A DNA stretch of 64,000 bases. Source: Blastocystis hominis. Taxonomy: Eukaryota > Sar > Bigyra > Opalinata > Blastocystidae. The stretch lies in contig NW_013171816.1 of the NCBI RefSeq assembly GCF_000151665.1, forward strand, positions 1,436,204 through 1,500,203. Direction: 5' to 3'. The notes under the pieces are model-generated. The model did not search any database. It was not told the origin of the DNA and worked only from the letters and a program-made list of their open reading frames with translations. Both the position numbers and the translations under genes were made by a program. This document shows, piece after piece, positions 27,432 to 37,228 of this stretch (within the stretch, counting starts at the first letter, position 1; the number at the start of each line of letters is the position of its first letter).

Positions 27432-30400
27432 TTATTATTTCCTCCTGAAACGGTGAATCCGATTAGCAGGTACACGTTACCAATGAACGATAGCGGGTCA
27501 CCATTTTCGTCCTTCAACTCGTACACGATGCGATCAAGCAATTCAGAACATGGTACCAACATGCGATTCTTGTAGAAGTAATTCTTGTACAAGCTGTCCA
27601 TCGGGACATTCGCAAGCAGTGGTATCGTCTTGCTTTTCACGATGTTGCAATACAGCTGTATGTTCGATAGACCGTTCGTGATATCGACAGGATACTCGGC
27701 AACCATTGGACCATAGTTGGCATAGTACACACCATCGTCGAAAGGGATACGCCATGTATGCGATTGCGATCCTGAAGCGGGAATGATCGTGCCAAGGTTG
27801 CCGCTCAACGAGAACACGTAGTCCGCGTGAATGTAGTACCCATCTGTCTCAGCTTTCCATCGTATGTCAAGTGCAGCCGAGTCAAAACACTGGTTCATGT
27901 GCCATATCATGTCAGCCTGTGTCAACCGTGATGGTATGGTCCACGTGAATGTCTGAACGTCATCTGTGTACGTGATATCAGTCTCGGGGGAAGCACTGCT
28001 TCCCTCTTCGTCCAGTGTCATCATTCCGTACGGGAAGCGAATCGTTGTATTTGTCATGTACGACTCAGATTGATCCCAGTCAACGAAGGTAGCCAATGAT
28101 GGAACAACAACTTCATCATTCCTCACATAGTGGGGCAGCTTCGCTGCCCCGGGGAAGCTTTGCTTCCCCACATACGTAACACGTGTCGGTTGTATGAATT
28201 CGATCGACACAGCACGATCGGAATACGTACTACCTTTGATCATATTCGTCACATTCAGTCCATCGATGTTTGCCATCGCAAACTCGTAAGGTGATGTCAA
28301 CTCGGGCATCCTGATGTAGTAATTGCGATAAAACTCGAAATAACAAGACAAATACACACCACCTGGTTCAGCGTATGGTCCGGGTATAATCTTGAAACAT
28401 GGATTATCACAAAACAATATGAATCGTGGTTCTGTACCATTTCGACATCCCATTCGTACTCGACCACCATTATCTGCAATGACATATACCAAGTACCCTC
28501 CGAGAGATGCATCTACATATATCTTATTGATCACATTAGCGATCATATTCACGATATCAATAGCGCTATAATGACCTCGTTGGATTGTGAGAGGTCTTTC
28601 GCCATATCCACGTATTCCAAGTATAAAATTCGTCGTATCGATAAACACTCTCGTGTGATATATACTATCCTTGGAATACCAAGGTCCGATCGAAGAACCA
28701 TTCGATGACACCAAGTCACCTGTATTTTCCGATGTGATATGCAATTCCAATTCTGGTGCATAGTCCTTCGCAGTCCATGACATGCTTTCTCTATTGTCAT
28801 TCACCGTCCACGCAATCGCATTCTGGTGAGATGGAGGTAGTTCCATAGCACTCGCATATCGAGCATTGAGCTCATTAAAACATGTGGTTGTAAGAGTATT
28901 CATCTTGATCGGGGTAGACGTATCGTCCGTTATGTAGAATTCACCACTATCGAGTACTGAGCCATCAGCTAGGCGCATCGTGTATGTCACAAGAGGCTTT
29001 AGCAGGAACCGATTATCAGTTGTACGCATTTTCCAGTCATACGCAATGAAGGTGTTTGATCCTATGTACGCATGACCACCAATACCTTGATCATTCGTCA
29101 TATCAGGTGGTGAATCGCTTTCAGGGTTGAACGAAGTTTCCACAGGTCGTTCGATGCACAGATTTCGTACCGTTGATGCCAATTTGAACCATGGAGTCCA
29201 ACCAAAACCATCGATCGTCGTGTCAATACTGGATCGATCGAAATACCATCCGTCTGCTTGGACATTGAAGCGAACATGATCATCCTCGATTGTCATGGAC
29301 GTGAGTGGAAGCACTTTCACCATTTCAGCACCGACAGCCTCGATGAACTCGGAGAACGTGTAGTAACCGACAGGCAATGTCAACATGTGCGATTCCCTGC
29401 CATCAGTAACAACCACGTGATTACACGAGGAAGACATGTAGTAGCGCTTCGGGTTATCCACTCCTTTCACCAAGATGTCCGATTCGAAACCAAGGATCGA
29501 TTGGATCTCTGGTGCATTCGTGAAATCAATCATGTAGAAATGATCTACCGTGATGTGGAACGCATTCTCACCGCTATACACCAATTCGAACAGGGCATCA
29601 CTTGCATTCAGCTTTGCAATGATCGTTTCGATGTCGTATGCACCGCGTGGTATCGTGATCTCTTGAATCGTACTGCCAGCATTGATTAGCACCACTTGAT
29701 CAGTCGGCACGTTGTGCAACACGAAGTCCGTATACAACGACACAGACGAGATGTAGCACTGATCGAATGAGAGAGGATTGTCCAGCTTCACTTCCTTCTT
29801 CGTGGTATTGCCGAACACTTCAATCATGGAGAACTGATTCTTAGAGGCAATCGATGAAGGCACTTCATCATACACGTCATCAATCGTCAACTGGAGTTCG
29901 AATTCGCCGTTCAGTCGCATCATCTTGCCATCCATATCGCGGAAGACGAACATCAATTGATCAAACCGAGTGATCATTGGTATGCACACGTCTTCCACAG
30001 TTCGCACATAGTCAGCCGTTGGATCGTCAATAATCATCGTGGTGAGCAGGTTGTTGTTCTGGTTGGCAATCTTCAGGTCCGATGATCGCACGATCGTCGA
30101 GTAGACCTGAATCACTTGTCGATTTCGCGTGATATCAATCACGTTCGATCCACTGAACGAAGCAGGTAGAATGACCGTTCGTCCATCGAAGCCGAGGATC
30201 TCACGAATGTCAGGTGCATCTGTGAAATCAATGGTGTGTGGAGACTGAATCCAGATACAACCGAACGACGAGGCATTCGTGGATATGGAGAATGTAGTAT
30301 CGGTCATGGTATTGAGCAAGGCAATGATCTCACTGATCGTGTAATAACCAGCAGGGATCGTCACAGTCTCATCATTGCTGTTAGTAATCACATTCGTCGT

Positions 30401-30547
30401 GTCCACGTTGTTGAACATAGCCTGGGCATCCTTGGGTCGAAACAGGACAGTCATGGAAGTGATGTAAGGATTCTTGTACTTGTACGGGTTGATCCAAGTG
30501 AATGAGCCGTTGGTAGGTGAGCCTTGAATAAGCATGGAGTAGTGCAT
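27428..30547 (-). CDS. Large multi-module Polinton structural protein
   Basis: About 1,040 residues from MHYSMLIQGSPTNGSFTWIN; an upstream extension to 30,670 runs into the terminal repeat and is probably not used. About five modules share the signature 'G-Y-Y-T-(I/F)-S-E-I-(I/L)' followed 20-40 residues on by 'I-D-F-T-(D/N)-A-P-(D/E)-I-..-I-L-G-F' (for example YYTISEIIALLN with IDFTDAPDIREILGF, and IDFTNAPEIQSILGF). The last module matches the single-module protein at 26,413. A repeated-domain virion protein, perhaps a pentameric vertex or tape-like component, is the best reading. One double hairpin (28,132-28,169) and a single hairpin (about 27,989-28,006) lie within it. Confidence 0.6.
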   Translation of the reverse strand: MHYSMLIQGSPTNGSFTWINPYKYKNPYITSMTVLFRPKDAQAMFNNVDTTNVITNSNDETVTIPAGYYTISEIIALLNTMTDTTFSISTNASSFGCIWIQSPHTIDFTDAPDIREILGFDGRTVILPASFSGSNVIDITRNRQVIQVYSTIVRSSDLKIANQNNNLLTTMIIDDPTADYVRTVEDVCIPMITRFDQLMFVFRDMDGKMMRLNGEFELQLTIDDVYDEVPSSIASKNQFSMIEVFGNTTKKEVKLDNPLSFDQCYISSVSLYTDFVLHNVPTDQVVLINAGSTIQEITIPRGAYDIETIIAKLNASDALFELVYSGENAFHITVDHFYMIDFTNAPEIQSILGFESDILVKGVDNPKRYYMSSSCNHVVVTDGRESHMLTLPVGYYTFSEFIEAVGAEMVKVLPLTSMTIEDDHVRFNVQADGWYFDRSSIDTTIDGFGWTPWFKLASTVRNLCIERPVETSFNPESDSPPDMTNDQGIGGHAYIGSNTFIAYDWKMRTTDNRFLLKPLVTYTMRLADGSVLDSGEFYITDDTSTPIKMNTLTTTCFNELNARYASAMELPPSHQNAIAWTVNDNRESMSWTAKDYAPELELHITSENTGDLVSSNGSSIGPWYSKDSIYHTRVFIDTTNFILGIRGYGERPLTIQRGHYSAIDIVNMIANVINKIYVDASLGGYLVYVIADNGGRVRMGCRNGTEPRFILFCDNPCFKIIPGPYAEPGGVYLSCYFEFYRNYYIRMPELTSPYEFAMANIDGLNVTNMIKGSTYSDRAVSIEFIQPTRVTYVGKQSFPGAAKLPHYVRNDEVVVPSLATFVDWDQSESYMTNTTIRFPYGMMTLDEEGSSASPETDITYTDDVQTFTWTIPSRLTQADMIWHMNQCFDSAALDIRWKAETDGYYIHADYVFSLSGNLGTIIPASGSQSHTWRIPFDDGVYYANYGPMVAEYPVDITNGLSNIQLYCNIVKSKTIPLLANVPMDSLYKNYFYKNRMLVPCSELLDRIVYELKDENGDPLSFIGNVYLLIGFTVSGGNNK
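28125..28176. repeat. Double-hairpin element inside the multi-module gene
   Basis: The body 28,132-28,169 is exactly 38 bp (GGGGCAGC-ttc-GCTGCCCC, GGGGAAGC-ttt-GCTTCCCC), flanked by ACATAGT and ACATACG. With the 7-bp duplication it adds 45 bp, that is 15 codons. Confidence 0.87.
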
Positions 30548-30571
30548 AATCTTTCTCTCTTCACCATTATA

Positions 30572-30855
30572 TAAAGGGCAGACAATTACCACATTGGTAG
30601 AAAATAGTCGAAAAGGTTTTCGCGCTTTATGCGCCATGGTACTCGAGGTGGGCAAGCAGACAATGGTCAAAAAGGCAGCCAGGAATAAAATGGCAGAAAA
30701 AAGGCCGAAAAATTTTTCGCGCTTTATGCGCCATGGTACTCGAGGTGACCAGGTAGAAATAAAGGAGGTCAGGTAGAAAAAAGGAGGTCAGGAAAAAAAT
30801 GGCAGAAAAAAGGCCGAAAAATTTTTCGCGCTTTATGCGCCATTTTCCTACTACT
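30572..30855 (-). repeat. Right terminal inverted repeat of the Polinton, with three sub-repeats
   Basis: Mirror of the left end: CGCGCTTTATGCGC units near 30,625, 30,716 and 30,828, ending ...GGCGCATTTTCCTACTACT on the outside. It carries three copies of the inner unit against four on the left, so the two ends differ mainly by copy number. Confidence 0.85.
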
Positions 30856-30861
30856 ACAGAT
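30856..30861. repeat. Target-site duplication ACAGAT, right copy
   Basis: Identical to 8862-8867 and directly abutting the CCTACTACT terminus. Confidence 0.88.
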
Positions 30862-31224
30862 TGGCTGAGTTTCTTTCTAGCTCTATTCTATGCGTTTATC
30901 GTTTTTCATAGCACTATTTTCCCTAATAGTTTTGTAATAGTCACCTGGTTTGTTGATGTGTAGTTGCTACTCTATTCTGTTTTTACCTCTTTCTCAATTT
31001 TCTCAAATACTGGCCAATATACATTTAACCGTACGTATTTCATTCACTTGCCCATGTAGAAAACTTGGACTATTGTTAGGAGAGAGAATGCCTTTAATTG
31101 CTCTCTCCAATTCTCCAGGGAATTATTGCCAGTACCTGACAAGGAAAGATTTCTACCTTTTTTTCGACCTTTCCCGATAATAGTTCCATCTATTATAACA
31201 AAAACGTCGGAAGAATGCTCGGAA
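30862..31224. other. Host intergenic stretch right of the Polinton
   Basis: About 360 bp, AT-rich. Two overlapping opposite-strand ORFs of 76-78 codons are present but have neither a family signature nor host-type introns; I do not call a gene. It should include the promoter of the GT49-like gene. Confidence 0.4.
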
Positions 31225-32713
31225 ATGAATAGTTTGATTTTCAACCTGCTCTTCAGCTGGTTACGATTGTACACCTGCACATTCTGACTTGCTGACTCTT
31301 AGCGTTTGCTTTATGAGCGAAAAGTTAGATTCTATTAGCAATAAGGCTAGGTCGAATCCTAGCGAGCCGCCCGCAATTTCTGTTTTTCCACCTACGAATA
31401 AGTCCATTAAGAACAAGTTTTTTAAGTTTTCTAAGGAACAGTTACAAAGTTTGGGACCTAACATTACAGTCCGTACGTTTTTTCTCTCCCTACCCAGCCA
31501 CTAGCACTTCGCATTCGCGGCCAAATTCCATTCAACGTCATCTGCACGAACTGCTTCCTGTACCACGAAAACACTCTTGTCCCCTACCCGATCCACTGGT
31601 CGAAAGACCGCTTTCCTCCCGTCGACACCATGGATGTGACCTTCGTTTCCGTGCTCACGTTTGTCTTTTTCCATCGCTTCATCGGCAGTCCATCGCGAAT
31701 CTTCTTCATCCCCCATCTCCAAGAGCGTTGGTCCGGGTAGGCGTCTCTTTCTCTCTCTCGTTCTGACCGCAGTCCAATGGTTTTCGTGCTGTACTGCTAT
31801 CACTCGCGGAACGTGATTCCCCCGCAGCTCGCCAAGCTGATTCTCCCCAGCCGCACGCGCGTTCTCATCGTCATCAAGAACTCCATCTCCTCCGGATTCC
31901 CCATCAACTGGCTTCGCAACCTCGGAATCCTGCTCGTTCAGACATCGCACTACCTCGTTACGGATATGGACATGTGGCCTGCGCGTGCGCGGAATGCGGA
32001 GATTTTGATGGATAGCCAATCTGTACGAGGAGCTGACCTCCATTAACTCCACGATCACGCAGAACGAGAAGAACGTCGTGATCGTGCCGTCCATCTTCCT
32101 CCGATCGAAGCGGCTCGCGCGGATCTGCCAGACGCTGGAGAACTGCACGTACATGTCGAGCCAGCTGTTCCCGAGCACCAAAGAGGAGCTTCGCAAATGC
32201 GTCCGGAGGCGACGCTGCGCCCTCGAGAAGGGCGGAGTGAATCGAAATCATGTACTCGGCTTTCGCTCTCTCTCTCTCTCACACGCAGCTGTATCTCTCG
32301 CGCGACTGGCTGGAGACGGACGAGCCGCAGATCAGCCGGATTGAATGTTTTCCCAACCGATTTCAAGAGCCGTACGTCATGTTGAAGCGCGAGTACCAAT
32401 TCATCTGGTTTAATACCGAATTTCGGAATTATGGTTGCAACAAGGTGCAGATGATCGAACACTTACGATTCACAAGTGGGGAGTGAGGGGGAAGAGACAT
32501 CGTAGACCATGTGTTTTACGTTTTACATAATTCGTTCTCGAATGACATTTTACATCCAAGGTGAGTTTTTTTGAACGGGGAGTGAGGAGTAGTTCGTCCT
32601 ATCGTTTGGATTACCTGCATTCCGATCACGACAAAAGAATTAAGAGTTGTCTGAGGTACATGAATGAGCTTGTGATGGTGTATGGAAACAATGAAACTTG
32701 CAAAGTATGTTAA
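31225..32713 (+). CDS. GT49-like (LARGE/B4GAT1-type) glycosyltransferase, eight exons
   Basis: Predicted type II Golgi membrane enzyme of 413 residues. Introns at 31,269-31,302, 31,473-31,504, 31,737-31,772, 31,985-32,015, 32,237-32,288, 32,476-32,505 and 32,561-32,592 all keep frame. Short hydrophobic N-terminal anchor (MNSLIFNLLFSWLRFVCFM), a Ser/Pro/Lys stem, a catalytic region with the DxD-like motif in YLVTDMDMWPA, then NRFQEPYVMLKREYQFIWFN and RNYGCNKVQMIEHL, which match the C-terminal GT49 pattern (EPYV...F..YG.NK....L). Substrate unknown; relatives add glucuronic acid to xylose-type glycans. The stop codon overlaps that of the convergent RING gene by two bases. First exon is inferred from frame only. 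Confidence 0.7.
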
Positions 32714-33203
32714 AGGGACAGAACTTCGATATCTTGGATTGTTTGTCTGCAGAAACAACACTGCGTTCCCTTGTGTTTCTTTAGTAGCGATTTTCGCCTC
32801 CAATCGAGCAAACACTCCGCACAGAGACGATGATGGCAAGGAAGAAGGAGTTGGTCCGCAACGTGTTCGAAACAGATCGGGCACACGTAGTCTCTCTCCG
32901 ACTGGTTAGGCACGGCCAGCGAAAGCGTTGCGAGTGGCCTCTTTTGTTCGAGCCGATTCTGCACGTTACAATCGACACCAGTCAACACGATATAGCTTCC
33001 GTCATTGATGCACCGAATCACATTTTGCAGAAGCGCGAATTTCGCTCGATACGATTTGTAGCTATGAATGATCGTCATCGAGACACATTCCACCATTTCG
33101 GGTGAAAGGTAACGACTTGCTCGGGCGAAAACTGCAGAGAGACAATGTGCGTGGCATCCTGTATCTCCTGGAAGCAGTAGGCGCAAAAGAGAGAAGGAAG
33201 CAT
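32710..33203 (-). CDS. Small RING-finger protein with an N-terminal zinc motif
   Basis: 153 residues in two exons (intron 33,062-33,093, 32 nt). The N-terminus reads FCAYCFQEIQDATHI..VTFHPKC, a LIM/zinc-ribbon-like set of Cys and His. The C-terminus is a C3HC4 RING, CPICFEHVADQLLLPCHHRLCAEC...CCFCRQ. It is likely a ubiquitin E3 of unknown target. Starting at the ATG of MLPSLFCAYC is preferred because further upstream only non-ATG starts are open. TAA shares two bases with the TAA of the convergent gene. Confidence 0.68.
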
Positions 33204-33350
33204 TTCGAACAAACAGCGTCCACACACAATTAGCAACTAGAGACTGATATTCTAAAAGAAAAAGATCTTGAAGATCCAGCAATAACAACTACATTATATA
33301 ATTAATAATACCAATCAATCCAGGCCGTTCGCAAATCTTGCAAGACCCAA

Positions 33351-34051
33351 TTACGACTGGTTCATCCATAATCGGTCATAGAACGCAAACCGGTTTCCAT
33401 AGGCCGAAGTTTTGCAACAAAAAATAAGCGATTGTGGTGTAGGAGGAATGGAAGAATGGAGAACGGTAACGGACTCCTCATCATTGTTATATATCACCTG
33501 CGGAGGCGTACACAATGTTGATAACACCTCCTGATATCGATAATACGGATGATTTACGGCATATTGCGCGTCGGTAAAGATACACACTTTCCGGTTCTTA
33601 GGAACATAGTTTGGATGGTTCTCATCAGATATTTCGACCCAATTTCTTGATGGAACCACTGATGTGAATGCTAGTTTCTTAGGTGATAACTTACCCCCAA
33701 TTTCTTCTTTCACTGGAATTTGTCGGGCAGAGGACGGAAAATTCCTTCCTGACATTGAGCTGTTACGTGTAGAACGTAACCCATTAGAGTCCCGATTCCG
33801 AGATAATCCACTTGAGGGCCTCTCCAGCTCCACCCTCACACGCTTCTCTACCCATCAAAACAACCGAAGAGGCACCTACTCTTATACTTCGTCTTTCTTA
33901 GGTAGCGGCAGTTATCACAAACGTGGAACAAAGTGTCCGAATTAGGGTTAATAAAATGGTCGCTCGTTTTGACTTTACGACACATGGAACACTTCACAGA
34001 CTTTACTCCAGTCGCGGCATCCGCTGGAGTCTCGGCAGCCGTAGCTTCCAT
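33351..34051 (-). CDS. CxxC zinc-binding protein (Stc1-like N-terminus), function unknown
   Basis: 222 residues, two exons with a 32-nt intron (33,848-33,879). Near the N-terminus KCSMCRKVKTSDHFINPNSD...CDNCRYLRKTKYKKR gives two CxxC pairs with a following basic run, the pattern of a treble-clef zinc domain such as Stc1. The rest is Ser/Arg-rich with a Pro-rich segment and no further motif (VCIFTDAQYAVNHPYYRYQE). Relatives with this domain link RNA-directed silencing machinery to chromatin or act as RNA-binding adaptors; the assignment here is only at motif level. It starts at the ATG of MEATAAETPADAATGVKSV. Confidence 0.55.
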
Positions 34052-35004
34052 AATTGTCTGTTCTTTTCGAACTAGTAATAGCGAATTAGAATAAATGGTA
34101 ATCTTGCATCTCATGTCATCGGTGAAACTCCCTTTCAAGGGTGGTTTAATTTTGTGTAATCGCTGTGTTTTTGTATTCCTTGCCCACCAATTTCCAAACA
34201 CGTTATTCTTATTAGTGTATAAAGAGTATACTCTACGACTACCCGAAAAAACGAATAATCGCGGTTATGCACACAGCACAAAGTTAGGATGTGTTACGTC
34301 TCTTTTTCGATTTTTGTTGGAAATCGCTGACAAGACATCCATATTTTTGAATTTCGTCAAACACGTAAACCCACCAACTTTTTGACTGAGAGTCGTAGCA
34401 GCATACTTTATTTCTTTGTTATGACAGAATCATTTGAAAGTATCGCCAAAAGATATGTAGCATATCCTAGAGAAAGTAACACTACGTGCAGTAGGTTCGT
34501 TGCGTGATTTTCATATAGGTTTGTGCTATGAGCACCCAACCGACTCAAGGATTGAGGAGTGCACTCACCGATTTTGTTTAGCATGCATTTGGCATAATTT
34601 GAAAGTACTCGTGTAATGCTGTTCTGATCGTGTAGTATGGCTATCCATGCCCGATATGTCGTAAAGAATACCACAGAATTATAAAAGACGATGTATCTTG
34701 CGAAATGGTTCTTCTGTGTAGTTGGGTGATTATTTAACTTGGAAATGTATATCAGCCGAGTACCCCGTACGAATTTTCTGTTTTTTTATTAATAACCGGT
34801 AGGGCTCTTTTGTGTTAATCGACCGTCTAACCTTTTTATCTCATGTATGGCTACGGAGGCTTTGTGATAGGTAGCGACAGAGAGTTCTTTCTAAGCTTCT
34901 TAGCTGGATATACAACAAATCAAGTTTGGTGGGCTTTTCGTTTGTTTTTTACTTCCTAGTTACTATATATATTCACAAGAGAATGCAGCAATCTCGACCC
35001 CGCT
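34052..35004. other. 950-bp host stretch without a convincing gene
   Basis: Open frames of 88-96 codons lie on both strands (for example minus MVFFTTYRAWIAILHDQNSI), but I could not build a multi-exon model that extends any of them. The codon pattern is unlike the GC-rich neighbours. It may hold a degenerate gene or only the promoter of the MORN-LRR gene. Confidence 0.35.
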
Positions 35005-35124
35005 ATGATCCAGCTTTCCGGTACCCCTCATGAAGTGAACTATTCTCTTCCCGACGTTTTGGAACCCTTCCTCACTCCCCTCAACAAGAAATGCGAGATC
35101 ATCAGCAACAGCAACAACAATAAT

Positions 35125-35155
<31 letters not shown>

Positions 35156-37183
35156 TCATCATCATCATCATCTCCCCTCGGACCAGCCCATCTCCTCCCT
35201 CCCAAGCCACGGTGTATTACGACGTGGACTACTACTACGAAGGCCCGGTGCTGCACGGCGTTCCCCACGGCCCTGGCCGCCTGGTGCTTCCTCACGGCGT
35301 GTCGGTGGAGGCGGAGTTCGCGCAAGGCGTGTGCCAGGCGCACGGCGTGGTCCGGACCGGCGACGTCGCCATCGAAGCGGAGCTGCGGCCCTGGTCGCAC
35401 TTCGCAGTGTCGCCCGTCATTCCGTTCGTTTCGGACCCGACTGCGCGCGGAATCGGCGCGATCGTCAAGCGAATCACGCGCGTGCGCGTGGGGGACGAGG
35501 CCATTCCGCTCTCGTCAGCTCTCCAAAGCTTCCTCTACGCGTGGAACCTCACGCAGAGCTCGCTTTCGATCGAACTCGACGCGCACTCGCAGATTCCAGA
35601 GAGTGTGGTCGCGTTGGACCCGTGTCTTCGCGTGTCGTTTGCTGTGAATACGCTTTTCGTATCGCAGGAACCGCCGACGTTGTACGCGGCGATGGCTCGC
35701 ATGATGGGGGAGGAAATCGACTGCTGGAACGGCCTGGACGCGCAGAGCGCAGCCGAACCGCAGTCTCTGCCCGCCGTCGATTCGATCTGTGCGCTTTGCA
35801 GTGTTCGCTCGCTCCACTTTTACTCCATCTCTCATCCCGTCCAGTTCCGCAACGCGCTGCCTCCCTCTGTGCAGGACTGCAGTTTCTCCAGTTCCCCTTT
35901 TGTCTTCGCAGAGCCGTATCTTTTCTTGCGAACTCTCGTCCTGGAGTGTTCGCCTTCCCTTCTTCGATGATCGCTAGACTGCTCGCTTCCCCAGCGGCAG
36001 ACGATTCAGCGGAGCCACTTCCCTGCGCTGCGGTCGCTTCTGCTTCGCAACTGCCAGACGCTCCAGTCGCTCCTCATCGAAGAGGGAAGCCTCCCGCAGT
36101 GCCGATCGCTCTCTCTGATTGGCTGCCGCAGCCTGCAGCATCTGACCATTCAGGACGACGCGATGGTCCAGACGCCGGGCGTGTTCGGGGTTTTGGAGCT
36201 GACCAACGCGTCCGGGCTCAAGACGCTCTTTGTGGGGAGTCGCGCGTGCCAATGTGTGGGAGAACTGAATCTGAACGCGCCCGAATTGGAAAGCGTGCAC
36301 TTCGGAAAGGAGTCGTTCCGCGATGCGTCGATTCTGCGGATCAGCACGGCGTTCATGAAGACGGCGAGCGAGGGATCGATGGTCGTGGAGGATGACGCGT
36401 TCCCGACGGCTTCCCTCCTCGTGGAAGGTAGAAACGGGGAAGGAAATCGAGGCTAGTGCCCATGACGTATCTGAAAACCATGGAGATTGGAAGAAACTGC
36501 TTCCAGTTGTCTCCCACGTTCTGCTTTCAAAGTCCATTTGGGGGGAGGGCGTGAGGAATAGTGTTCCCGTCGGTCCAATCGGTGATCCTGGGGGACGGAT
36601 CTTTCACATCCACGACGCTGTTTCCGTTGATTGCGCAGAAGGAGGGCGATTTCAAGGAGGTCAGCAATCCTTCGGTGAATTGTTTCGCCGCAGGTCGCTT
36701 CGCCTTCCCGCCCATCATTTCGTAGGCCTGTCTTCGCTCCGGCGGGTCTCGTTCGGCAAGGACTGCTTCCACTGCGGACCGTTGCTCGAATTCCGAAGTG
36801 GGCGTGCGATGGGGCGACGAGCTGTAGATCTGGTGGAGCTGGAGCGAATCTCCTTTCCTGAAGGGGCTTTTCCGTCCGTCACCATTCTCATTTTTCAAAG
36901 TAGAGCTTGGCGGCCGGGTGCTCTCTAGATCTCCCGAAGCTGCAGTATGTCCGACTGCCTCATTCCGCGTTCGTTAACGTGAAAACGCTAGAGGTCAGCG
37001 ACGTCAATTCCGAGATCCAGTTCTTCGATGAGCACGACGCGCTCTGGGAAGACGACTGGCCGATGCAATCTCTGGTGGTCAGTGCATTGAAGGGCACCTA
37101 TCAGAACCACTCCTGCGTTTTGAACACTGCGGGCCATCCCAAGCGCTATATTACGATCGATCTGCAAGAAATTGTGACATTTT
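35005..37183 (+). CDS. MORN + leucine-rich-repeat protein, seven exons (paralogue of 49,489)
   Basis: About 666 residues. N-terminus has an Asn14-Ile6 tract, then MORN-like YYEGPVLHGVPHGPGRLVLP, then a ~300-residue region, then BspA-type LRRs of ~24 residues (LRSLLLRNCQTLQSLLIEEG, LRRVSFGKDCFHCGP, LERISFPEGAFPSVTILIFQ, LQYVRLPHSAFVNVKTLEVS). Six introns (35,948-35,977; 36,428-36,456; 36,532-36,561; 36,694-36,725; 36,798-36,827; 36,900-36,928) are all phase 1, and several exons are exactly 72-75 nt, so one exon equals one LRR. The end is probably a poly(A)-made stop at T37183 (QEIVTF-T followed by TCTTTGTT), but that motif is imperfect. MORN repeats often bind membranes; role unknown. Confidence 0.68.
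35115..35172 (+). repeat. (AAC)n/(ATC)n trinucleotide microsatellite
   Basis: Runs of aac then atc code for fourteen Asn and six Ile in the MORN-LRR protein. A likely site of length variation between strains. Confidence 0.85.
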
Positions 37184-37197
37184 ACGCGTCTTTGTTC

Positions 37198-37205
37198 AAC
37201 AAACA
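37198..37205 (-). terminator. TGTTTGTT 3'-end motif of the legumain gene
   Basis: Exact motif on the minus strand, T + 4 nt after 37,210, leaving a 3' untranslated region of about 19 nt after the encoded TAA. Confidence 0.72.
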
Positions 37206-37228
37206 ACCAACCATATCCTTCGTCTGCT

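Larger units (their letters stand above)
8868..30855. mobile_element. Polinton (Maverick), about 22.0 kb, looks whole
   Basis: Ends read AGTAGTAGG... and ...CCTACTACT, an exact inverted match, flanked by identical 6-bp ACAGAT duplications. The inside carries the Polinton core set: protein-primed polymerase B, rve-type integrase, FtsK/HerA-type packaging ATPase, adenovirus-type cysteine protease and a probable double-jelly-roll capsid protein, plus structural-looking genes. No Blastocystis-type introns are needed in any of its ORFs, unlike the host genes on both sides. Intact duplications, matching ends and uniformly open frames argue for recent insertion; I see no evident break. The 18 genes lie on both strands in divergent pairs with very short spacers. 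It also hosts a family of small double hairpins. Confidence 0.93.

Noticed and set aside
30950-31280. Opposite-strand ORFs of 76-78 codons right of the Polinton
   Set aside because: No motif, no consistent introns, and they overlap each other and the first exon of the GT49-like gene.
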